Source of the DNA: Fidelibacterota bacterium TCS55
Lineage (GTDB): Bacteria; Fidelibacterota; Marinisomatia; Marinisomatales; TCS55
Assembly (NCBI GenBank): GCA_905182385.1
Contig: CAJJBS010000035.1
Coordinates: forward strand, 1-9,713
Length of the DNA stretch: 9,713 nt
Direction of reading: 5' to 3'
Position 1 is the first letter of the stretch; the number at the start of each line of letters is the position of its first letter. This document shows, piece after piece, positions 1 through 5,853 of the stretch. The translations under genes and the position numbers were made by a program. Below the pieces are notes generated by a model. That model was not told where the DNA came from. It worked only from the letters and a program-made list of their open reading frames with translations, and did no database searches.

Positions 1-536
1 AGTACGTATTAATATATGCTTCACATAAATTTTTACCAACGTTTTTGGGTGCAATTATGATGACAACAATTGTAGGGATTATCATATCAACAGCTGATAG
101 TTTTTTGCTTGTACCTGCGACTACATTAATGCGTGATATCTATTTGAATTATATAAATCCTAATGTAAACGAAAAAAAGATAGTTCTATTAAGTAGATTA
201 TTAGTCCTCGTACTTGGAATCATAGCTTATATTGTTTCTCTTGGCTTTGCAAAATCTGAGGGATTTTTTGAAAGGGCACTCTATGCTTACACCATCTATG
301 GTGCAGCAATCACACCAAGTTTAGTCGCTGCTTTGTTTTGGAAAGGTGCAACTAAAGCAGGTGCAATATCATCAATTTTAACTGGTACGCTTACAACATT
401 GATTTGGAAAGAATCATCGTTCATTCAAAACATTATTCCAGATAAAGTTTATTCGAATATGGATGAAGTATTACCTGCAATAACTTTATCAGTTTTATCA
501 CTAGTTATTGTGAGCTTTATAACAAAAAAAGATTAA
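1..536 (+). CDS. Sodium:solute symporter (SSS family), C-terminal part, 5' end outside window
   Basis: The open frame runs in from the window edge (first full codon at position 3) and gives 177 residues before a TAA stop. Its start lies upstream; the TTG at 45 that could be read as a start is internal. The diagnostic piece is I-I-S-T-A-D-S-F-L-L followed by a short stretch and M-R-D-I-Y, the helix and loop conserved in Na+/solute symporters of the SSS family (proline, pantothenate, sugar and acetate transporters), which bind Na+ near this Ser-Thr-Ala-Asp segment. Further hydrophobic segments follow (near bases 190-245, 290-350, 350-410 and 470-525), and the protein ends in a short Lys-rich tail. 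It should sit in the inner membrane and import a solute with Na+. The substrate cannot be told from this fragment. The stop overlaps the stop of the convergent acetyltransferase gene. Confidence 0.88.
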   Translation, partial: YVLIYASHKFLPTFLGAIMMTTIVGIIISTADSFLLVPATTLMRDIYLNYINPNVNEKKIVLLSRLLVLVLGIIAYIVSLGFAKSEGFFERALYAYTIYGAAITPSLVAALFWKGATKAGAISSILTGTLTTLIWKESSFIQNIIPDKVYSNMDEVLPAITLSVLSLVIVSFITKKD

Positions 537-1147
537 GTACGTGTGATTAGTGGAGGGTTATTTTTAAGGGGCGATCTTTTACCAATTAATTCTCTTCGAT
601 AGTACTCAAACTTTTCACCCGTACCTTGCCAATTATCAACTCGATTAACAATATGAATATCACCAGTAAACTTTGCTGAGATACCATTAGCTACATGACC
701 AGTTATATAATTTATATTATCTTGTTTTCCTGACCAGCTTAAAAAAACACGCTTTAACATTTTTGCATATCCATTACCTTTATATTCAGATTGAATAACA
801 AATGCATAAGTATAAAGAGTATTCGCTTTTCCAAAATTTTCATCTGATCTGGCCCAAGGCTCTTGGCTGAGAGCTTCTAAAGGAACACCAATAATATACC
901 CTATGATATTATCTCGGTATCGTGCAATAAATGGTAATGCACCAGCAGTATTAAAATATTTTTGTATTGTAGGCTTTGTTAAGATTGCTTTTTCACCATA
1001 ATCTTTTGCCAACGATTTAGATATCTCAATTAACTGAGGATAATCTAGTTCTTTAACATTCTTTAATAGTTCAATTTGGAAAACACCACTTGAGGCGATG
1101 ATTCTAGAATTAGAATTAAGTGAATCTGAAATTGAAAGTTGGTCCAT
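533..1147 (-). CDS. GNAT-family N-acetyltransferase, substrate unknown
   Basis: This 204-residue protein fits the single-domain GNAT fold that transfers acetyl from acetyl-CoA to an amine. Motif A is visible as the strand Y-T-Y-A-F-V-I followed by Q119-S-E-Y-K-G124-N-G126-Y-A128, the Q/R-x-x-G-x-G/A loop that holds the CoA pyrophosphate. The segment around residues 72-90 (P-F-I-A-R-Y ... I-I-G-Y-I-I-G) looks like the preceding beta strands, and F-E-Y-Y-R-R-E near residues 180-186 resembles the tyrosine-bearing end of the domain. There is no signal peptide or membrane segment, so it is probably cytoplasmic. About 20 N-terminal residues are polar and low in complexity. The only plausible ATG is at 1145-1147, with no Shine-Dalgarno sequence ahead of it. 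It is the only minus-strand gene and is divergent from pyrF, so it has its own promoter. The substrate could be a small molecule or a protein N-terminus; I do not recognise the subfamily. Confidence 0.8.
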   Translation of the reverse strand: MDQLSISDSLNSNSRIIASSGVFQIELLKNVKELDYPQLIEISKSLAKDYGEKAILTKPTIQKYFNTAGALPFIARYRDNIIGYIIGVPLEALSQEPWARSDENFGKANTLYTYAFVIQSEYKGNGYAKMLKRVFLSWSGKQDNINYITGHVANGISAKFTGDIHIVNRVDNWQGTGEKFEYYRRELIGKRSPLKNNPPLITRT

Positions 1148-1233
1148 CTAGTATTAATTTAATGCGATATTTTAATTAAAAGTATTAATCATGCATTCCT
1201 TTTTCAGGTATAGTCTAGCTAAATTAGGAGTCT
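1148..1233. promoter_or_regulatory. Divergent intergenic region, likely holding promoters for the acetyltransferase gene and pyrF
   Basis: This 86-base AT-rich gap separates the minus-strand acetyltransferase start from pyrF, so both promoters should lie here or just inside the genes. TATAGT at 1209-1214 is a reasonable -10 hexamer for pyrF, but no good -35 sits 16-18 bases upstream. AGTATTAAT occurs twice in direct orientation, at 1150-1158 and 1181-1189 (31 bases apart, about three helical turns). Between the copies lies a perfect 12-base palindrome, TTTTAATTAAAA, at 1170-1181. These could be operator elements, but AT-rich spacers yield such patterns by chance. No regulator can be named. 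Confidence 0.35.
1226..1230 (+). promoter_or_regulatory. Shine-Dalgarno of pyrF
   Basis: AGGAG ends three bases before the ATG at 1234. The spacing is short, but the match is strong and it supports this start. Most other starts in the window lack a clear site. Confidence 0.6.
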
Positions 1234-2079
1234 ATGAATTCATTTAATTTAAGACTCTCAAAATTAATTAAATCTAAGCGTAGTCATTTATGCGTTGGTT
1301 TAGATATGAACCCTGAAGGAATAGGTTCTCCAAACACAACTTTAGAGGAACTTAAAAAACATGCATTTAAGGTTATTGACTCTACGAGTGATCTCGCATC
1401 AGCATTTAAACCTAATTTAGCTTTTTTTGAAAGGTGGGGAAGTAAAGGTTTTAAATGGCTTGAGGAACTAATGGATTATTTTTCAGATGATTTAATTATA
1501 ATAGGTGATGCTAAAAGAGGTGATATTGGTAATACTGCAAAACAATATGCTTACAGTTTATTTACTCACTTTAATTTTGATGCAGTTACATTAAGTCCGT
1601 ATATGGGAAAAGATTCAATAACTCCATTTATAGAAAATGCTCAAAAAGGAGTTTTTATTCTTTGTCGAACCTCTAACCCCTCCGCAGTTGATTTACAAAA
1701 TCAACTAATTAATGATGGCTCGTCAGATCAAGCTTTCAATAGAATTGATGCTGTATCCAAGGAAATGCTCTTTGATAAAACTGCTCAATTGTGTGTTGAA
1801 TGGAATGATAACAATAATGTAGGTATTGTAGTTGGAGCTACATCCCCTAAAGAAATAAGCAGAATTAGAAAGCAGGCACCAAACCTTCCTTTTTTAATTC
1901 CTGGAATTGGCGCTCAAGGTGGTGATTTAAAACAAAGTATGTTAGATGGAAATAAAAATGGTGATGCTTTAATAAATATTTCTCGAGGGATTAGTTTCTC
2001 AGGTGACTTAAGCAGTAAAGCTATTCGAAATGCAGCTAAAGATTACCTAATGCAAATGCGGGAAATAATAGATATTTAG
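1234..2079 (+). CDS. pyrF: Orotidine 5'-phosphate decarboxylase, type 2
   Basis: Catalyses the last step of de novo UMP synthesis, decarboxylating OMP to UMP in the cytoplasm. The catalytic cluster is D92-A-K94-R-G-D97-I-G-N-T-A, which has the Asp/Lys/Asp arrangement of OMP decarboxylase in the form typical of the longer type 2 enzymes. Other fold landmarks are V-G-L-D24 on the first strand, F-K59-P-N, the phosphate-binding loop P-G-I-G-A-Q-G-G-D near 223-231, and N-I-S-R251-G-I. Its 281 residues fit type 2 (about 270-280) rather than the short E. coli type (about 240). The ATG start is backed by AGGAG just upstream. It is the first gene of the + strand run; pyrE follows after 32 bases, so the two are probably co-transcribed. 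No attenuator-like hairpin or PyrR-type leader is evident upstream. Confidence 0.96.
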   Translation: MNSFNLRLSKLIKSKRSHLCVGLDMNPEGIGSPNTTLEELKKHAFKVIDSTSDLASAFKPNLAFFERWGSKGFKWLEELMDYFSDDLIIIGDAKRGDIGNTAKQYAYSLFTHFNFDAVTLSPYMGKDSITPFIENAQKGVFILCRTSNPSAVDLQNQLINDGSSDQAFNRIDAVSKEMLFDKTAQLCVEWNDNNNVGIVVGATSPKEISRIRKQAPNLPFLIPGIGAQGGDLKQSMLDGNKNGDALINISRGISFSGDLSSKAIRNAAKDYLMQMREIIDI

Positions 2080-2111
2080 ATAATTAAATAAGAATAGATA
2101 ATAAAATTAAC

Positions 2112-2681
2112 ATGAAAAACTATCTCGAAATTTTTAGAAATACTGGTGCCTTGCTTGATGGACACTTTGTTCTTACATCCGGTCGTCATAGCGCATTATA
2201 TTTTCAATGTGCAAAAGTAATGCAATATCCAGAGCACTTATTAAATTTTTCAAAAAATATTATGGATCATTTTTTAGATACAAGCATAGATACTGTTATT
2301 TCACCAGCTGTTGGAGGAATTGTTATAGGTACTGAAGTTGGTAGAAGAATGAACAAAAAAACTATTTTTGCTGAAAGAGAGAATGGTGAAATGACCCTTC
2401 GTAGAGGATTTTCTGTTGAAAAAGGTGAAAAGTTTTTAGTAGTAGAAGATGTAATTACAACAGGGGGCTCAGTTAAAGAAGTTATGAGCTTAATTGAGTC
2501 ATTTGGCGGGATTGTTGTTGGTGTTGGGGTAATTGTTGATCGTAGTAACGGAAAAGTAATTTTACATGAAAATCAATTTTCTATCGTTCCTTTGGAAGTG
2601 AAAAGTTATAATGAAGATGAAATTCCTGAATCTCTCAAGAAAATACTTATTCAAAAACCAGGAAGCAGGAGTTTAAAATAG
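2112..2681 (+). CDS. pyrE: Orotate phosphoribosyltransferase
   Basis: Joins orotate to PRPP to give OMP, the substrate of the PyrF encoded just upstream; it acts in the cytoplasm as a dimer in characterised relatives. The PRPP-binding motif is plain: V110-V-E-D-V-I-T-T-G-G-S120, with the two acidic residues E112 and D113. The N-terminal L-T-S-G-R-H-S (21-27) and the segment A-E-R-E-N-G-E-M-T-L-R-R-G-F (87-100), which corresponds to the mobile catalytic loop, are also as expected. At 189 residues, ending in a K-P-G-S-R tail, it belongs to the shorter PyrE type rather than the roughly 213-residue enterobacterial one. The ATG at 2112 has no Shine-Dalgarno sequence, only an A-rich leader. Its TAG stop shares its G with the GTG start of the next gene. 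Confidence 0.95.
   Translation: MKNYLEIFRNTGALLDGHFVLTSGRHSALYFQCAKVMQYPEHLLNFSKNIMDHFLDTSIDTVISPAVGGIVIGTEVGRRMNKKTIFAERENGEMTLRRGFSVEKGEKFLVVEDVITTGGSVKEVMSLIESFGGIVVGVGVIVDRSNGKVILHENQFSIVPLEVKSYNEDEIPESLKKILIQKPGSRSLK
2667..2671 (+). promoter_or_regulatory. Shine-Dalgarno of the prolyl isomerase gene, inside pyrE
   Basis: AGGAG lies in the last codons of pyrE, nine bases ahead of GTG 2681. Together with the one-base stop/start overlap (TAGTG), it fixes the GTG start and suggests translational coupling to pyrE. Confidence 0.6.
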
Positions 2682-3310
2682 TGAAAAAACTAGTATGTTT
2701 AACTTTAATTGGAGTTTTATTTATGAGCTGTTCAAAAGAAGATGACGTGGCAGTAATCTCAACAAAATTTGGTGATATGGTAGTAGAGTTTTATCCAGAT
2801 ATTGCTCCAATGCATGTTGAAAGTTTTACAATCTTAGCAAAAGAAGGATATTTTGATGGAACGACCTTTCATCGTCTTATTCCAGGATTTGTTATCCAAG
2901 GTGGAGACCCTAATTCAAAAGATGATAATAGAATGAATGATGGGACGGGTGGACGAGCAGGTAAATATTTTGGTATTGGTCGTGAAGATGCCTCAGAGAC
3001 TTGGTTGATACCGGGAGAGTTTAGTGATAGGCTCCACGTTAGAGGAACGTTGTCAATGGCTAGGACAAGAGACCCTAATAGTGCATCTAGTCAATTTTTT
3101 GTTTGTCATGCGGCAACACCTCAACTTGATAAACAATACACAGTATTTGGTCAAGTTATTAAAGGTTTGGAAGTCATTGATAAAATCATAAACGAGAATC
3201 GTCCAAAAAAAGAGAATCCAATGTACTCGGGTCCTGATGGAGATAATCCGTATGAAAAGATTGAAATGAAAGTAAATATCTTAAAGCGTAGTGACGCTTT
3301 AACTGATTAA
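2681..3310 (+). CDS. Cyclophilin-type peptidyl-prolyl cis-trans isomerase, predicted lipoprotein
   Basis: Speeds cis-trans isomerisation of proline peptide bonds during folding of exported proteins. After a basic, hydrophobic signal, L-F-M-S-C17 looks like a slightly irregular lipobox, so the mature protein is probably lipid-anchored and faces the periplasm. The cyclophilin domain spans about residues 23-205: F63-H-R65-L-I-P-G-F-V-I-Q73-G-G-D, then S-M126-A-R, then S-Q138-F-F-V-C-H, then Y-T-V-F-G-Q-V. R65, Q73 and M126 match the active-site Arg, Gln and Met of the family. Between G-G-D-P and I-P-G-E-F there is a longer loop than in minimal bacterial cyclophilins (residues 78-110, rich in Asp and Gly), a form I associate with FCB-type homologues. 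GTG is the start, overlapping the pyrE stop by one base. Context with DsbD, TlpA and HtrA genes fits a role in envelope folding. Confidence 0.93.
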   Translation: MKKLVCLTLIGVLFMSCSKEDDVAVISTKFGDMVVEFYPDIAPMHVESFTILAKEGYFDGTTFHRLIPGFVIQGGDPNSKDDNRMNDGTGGRAGKYFGIGREDASETWLIPGEFSDRLHVRGTLSMARTRDPNSASSQFFVCHAATPQLDKQYTVFGQVIKGLEVIDKIINENRPKKENPMYSGPDGDNPYEKIEMKVNILKRSDALTD

Positions 3311-3320
3311 ATTAACTGTA

Positions 3321-3341
3321 GATTTTTTTGTTAAAAAAATC
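3321..3341 (+). repeat. Perfect 9-bp A/T inverted repeat between the isomerase and dsbD genes
   Basis: GATTTTTTT (3321-3329) and AAAAAAATC (3333-3341) are exact inverted copies around a three-base GTT loop. The stem is almost all A-U, and no clean U-tract follows on either strand, so it is not a textbook intrinsic terminator. It could be a weak terminator or an mRNA-processing hairpin. It overlaps a weak promoter-like pair, TTGTTA (3328-3333) and TAGTAT (3350-3355), 16 bases apart, which could drive dsbD separately. Both readings are uncertain. Confidence 0.4.
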
Positions 3342-3369
3342 GAATTAGGTAGTATTTTTAGAAAGTAAG

Positions 3370-5235
3370 ATGAAACAAATTTTTATATCAGTTATTTTTC
3401 TACTGAGTTCACTCTCCGGTCAATTTCAAAGCCCTGTCTCTTTATCTGCCAAAATAGATTCAAATGCCAGATCAGGAGAGGTAGTTAAAGTAGTTATTAC
3501 TGCTGAAATGAATTCTGAATGGAAGATATATGCTCTTCGAGATCAAGGCGAAGGTCCTATTGCAACCAGGGTTACTATCTTAGGTGATATAATTAAAGAT
3601 TCTGGATTAGTTGAAGAAGCTGAACCTATTGAGAAATATGATGATGGCTTTTTGACCGTTACAAAAACCCATCAGGGTGGTGCTGTGTTCACTGCACCAA
3701 TTTTATTAAATGAAGATATTTCTCCTGGAGATTATAATCTAGAAGTTGTTGTTCTATTTCAAGTTTGTAATGAATCCCTTTGTTACCCACCTAAAGAAGA
3801 GTTCCTTACTGTTCCAATAACAATAGAGTCTGGAGATCCTCGTGAAGATAGATTAGATATTGTTTTGTTATCAAATGTTTTTGATAAATCAGGTAACCTC
3901 AATTTAGAAGCTGCTATTGATCAAGGATTCTTTTCATTTGTGTTATTAGCAATAAGTATGGGTTTTTTAGCTCTATTAACACCATGTGTTTTTCCAATGA
4001 TTCCAATCACTGTTTCTTTTTTTACTCAACAAGGAGAGTCAGCTCAAGGTAAGCCACTTAAAAATGCTATTATATATACTCTAGGAATAATTGCAACTTT
4101 TTCAATTTTAGGATTTATTCTTGCTCTTACTTTGGGTGCATCCGGAGCAAATCAGTTAGCATCAAATCCTTGGGTGAATCTATTTATTGCAGGATTATTT
4201 ATTTATTTTGCGTTATCTCTATTTGGCATGTATGAAATTGAAGTTCCAGCAAAATTAAGACAATTTTCACTTAAGCAAGAGGGGAGAGGTGGAGTAATCG
4301 GGACTTTATTTATGGCTTTTACTTTTACACTAACTAGTTTTACTTGTACGGTTCAATTCGTAGGGCTTTTGTTAGTCGCAGCATCTCAAGGCCAATGGTT
4401 CTGGCCAATGATTGGTATGATAGTGTTTAGTGCGGCATTTGCGTTTCCCTTCTTTTTTCTAGCACTTTTTCCACAATATTTAGCCAAAATGCCAAAGTCA
4501 GGAGGATGGTTAAATGCTGTAAAAGTAGTGATGGGTTTTCTTGAACTTGCGGCAGCTTTTAAATTTTTAAGTAATACAGATTTAGTTTGGGGTTGGGGAT
4601 TTTTCTCACATAACGCAGTTCTTGCTGTTTGGGCTGTATTAATGCTCCTTGTTGGGTTTTATCTGTTGGGCAAGATTCAATTACCTCATGATTCTCCTTT
4701 AGTCTCAGTAAGTGTTCCAAGGTTAATGTTTAGTGCTGCCTTTTTAACTTTTGGCCTTTATCTAACTTCAGGTTTATTTGGCCAACGTATTCACGGCATT
4801 ATTTATGCATATTTACCCCCCGTTGTTCAAGGAGATACCGGTGCAGTAAGCACTAATGGAAATTCAATGGTGGAAGAATTTAAATGGTATAGAGACCTTG
4901 ATGAAGGTTTGATGGTAGCAAAAGAAACAGGTAAACCAGTATTTATTGATTTTACCGGTTATACTTGTACCAATTGTCGTTGGATGGAAGCGAACATATT
5001 TACAAAAAGAGAAGTTAAAGATCGTTTTAATGAAATGATTTTAGTTCAGTTGTATACTGATGGTGGACCAAATCATCGTGAGAATCAGGAATATGAAATT
5101 GAAAGATTTGGTACAGCTGCATTACCATTTTATGTAATAATTACTCCTTATGATGAAATAATCTCAACTTTTCCAGGTATGACAAGAGATCTAAATAACT
5201 TCCTTGACTTTTTAGATGAAGGATTAGCTGGTTAA
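3370..5235 (+). CDS. dsbD: Thiol:disulfide interchange protein, DsbD type (three-domain electron transporter)
   Basis: Carries reducing equivalents from cytoplasmic thioredoxin across the inner membrane to periplasmic thiol proteins. The full three-part layout is present in 621 residues. A signal peptide (about 1-17) precedes a periplasmic N-terminal immunoglobulin-like domain with the cysteine pair C133-N-E-S-L-C138. A core of about eight membrane helices (about 187-471) carries T-P-C206-V-F-P-M-I-P on the first helix and T-S-F-T-C326-T-V-Q-F-V-G on the fourth, the two membrane cysteines of the DsbD/CcdA family. A C-terminal thioredoxin-like domain has C533-T-N-C536-R-W-M-E and a later A-L-P-F that should hold the cis-proline. 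All six redox cysteines are therefore in place. The ATG start has only a weak purine leader (GAAAGTAAG). A TlpA-like gene begins 5 bases after the stop, so the two are almost certainly co-expressed. The target could be periplasmic disulfide repair or cytochrome c maturation. Confidence 0.93.
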   Translation: MKQIFISVIFLLSSLSGQFQSPVSLSAKIDSNARSGEVVKVVITAEMNSEWKIYALRDQGEGPIATRVTILGDIIKDSGLVEEAEPIEKYDDGFLTVTKTHQGGAVFTAPILLNEDISPGDYNLEVVVLFQVCNESLCYPPKEEFLTVPITIESGDPREDRLDIVLLSNVFDKSGNLNLEAAIDQGFFSFVLLAISMGFLALLTPCVFPMIPITVSFFTQQGESAQGKPLKNAIIYTLGIIATFSILGFILALTLGASGANQLASNPWVNLFIAGLFIYFALSLFGMYEIEVPAKLRQFSLKQEGRGGVIGTLFMAFTFTLTSFTCTVQFVGLLLVAASQGQWFWPMIGMIVFSAAFAFPFFFLALFPQYLAKMPKSGGWLNAVKVVMGFLELAAAFKFLSNTDLVWGWGFFSHNAVLAVWAVLMLLVGFYLLGKIQLPHDSPLVSVSVPRLMFSAAFLTFGLYLTSGLFGQRIHGIIYAYLPPVVQGDTGAVSTNGNSMVEEFKWYRDLDEGLMVAKETGKPVFIDFTGYTCTNCRWMEANIFTKREVKDRFNEMILVQLYTDGGPNHRENQEYEIERFGTAALPFYVIITPYDEIISTFPGMTRDLNNFLDFLDEGLAG

Positions 5236-5240
5236 TTAAA

Positions 5241-5831
5241 ATGAGTAAAGTGAAAATACTTATAATTATGTCAGTCTTATTAGCTGTTGGTTGTGGACAA
5301 AAAGAAAGAATGAAAATTGCATCAAAGCCAAAAGATATCAAGAACACAACTATTTCTCAAGGGGAACCAGAACGTCCTGAATATGCAATTAAAGCACCTG
5401 ACTTTAGTTTAAGAACAGTCCAAGGTGATTTATTTAATTTAAGCGACTACAAAGGAAAAGTTGTTTTATTAAATTTTTGGGGTACTTGGTGTGGACCATG
5501 TCGAAGAGAAATACCCGATTTCAATAAATTGCACGATAAGTATCAAAAAGATGGATTAGAAATTGTTGGAATAACTATTACATCAGGTTCACCAGAAAAT
5601 ATTTACAGCTTTATGAAAGACTGGGATATTGAATACACTATTCTTACTGATATTGAAGATAATGAAACTCAAAGAGTTACTGCATATTATGGTCGTGCTA
5701 TAGGGCAACCCATTACAGGTTTACCAACCACATTAATCATTGATAGAGATGGATACATAGTTAAAGGCTATATTGGTCCAAGAAATGAAGAACTATTCTA
5801 TAACGATTTAAAGCCATACCTTTCGTTTTAA
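5241..5831 (+). CDS. TlpA/ResA-like thioredoxin-fold lipoprotein
   Basis: A membrane-anchored thiol reductase of the TlpA/ResA group (AhpC/TSA-like fold), 196 residues. The N-terminus is a short basic and hydrophobic signal ending L-A-V-G-C18, a lipobox-like site, followed by a polar linker to about residue 50. The thioredoxin domain begins with A-P-D-F-S-L, contains the active site W-G-T-W-C84-G-P-C87 and ends with the cis-proline loop G-L-P162-T-T-L-I-I-D. An insertion between the active-site helix and the next strand (about residues 105-150) is usual for TlpA-like proteins. It starts 5 bases after dsbD, with no Shine-Dalgarno at normal distance (AAGGA is 17 bases away), which suggests translational coupling. 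It most likely accepts electrons from the DsbD C-terminal domain and passes them to envelope disulfides or apocytochrome c. I cannot choose between these from sequence. Confidence 0.92.
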   Translation: MSKVKILIIMSVLLAVGCGQKERMKIASKPKDIKNTTISQGEPERPEYAIKAPDFSLRTVQGDLFNLSDYKGKVVLLNFWGTWCGPCRREIPDFNKLHDKYQKDGLEIVGITITSGSPENIYSFMKDWDIEYTILTDIEDNETQRVTAYYGRAIGQPITGLPTTLIIDRDGYIVKGYIGPRNEELFYNDLKPYLSF

Positions 5832-5842
5832 ATAAAATAATA

Positions 5843-5847
5843 GAGGA
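5843..5847 (+). promoter_or_regulatory. Shine-Dalgarno that fixes the M1 peptidase start
   Basis: GAGGA lies six bases before ATG 5854 but only three before the in-frame TTG at 5851. This spacing favours the ATG, which also gives a normal signal peptide. Confidence 0.6.
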
Positions 5848-5853
5848 ACATTG

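Noticed and set aside
478..510. Inverted repeat CAATAACT / AGTTATTG with a 17-base loop near the symporter 3' end
   Set aside because: It lies inside coding sequence, is A-U rich with a large loop, and has no clean U-tract on either strand, so a terminator is not supported.
5141..5347. 68-codon minus-strand open frame across the dsbD/tlpA junction
   Set aside because: It lies opposite two well-supported genes, has no recognisable motif and matches the antisense of conserved coding sequence.
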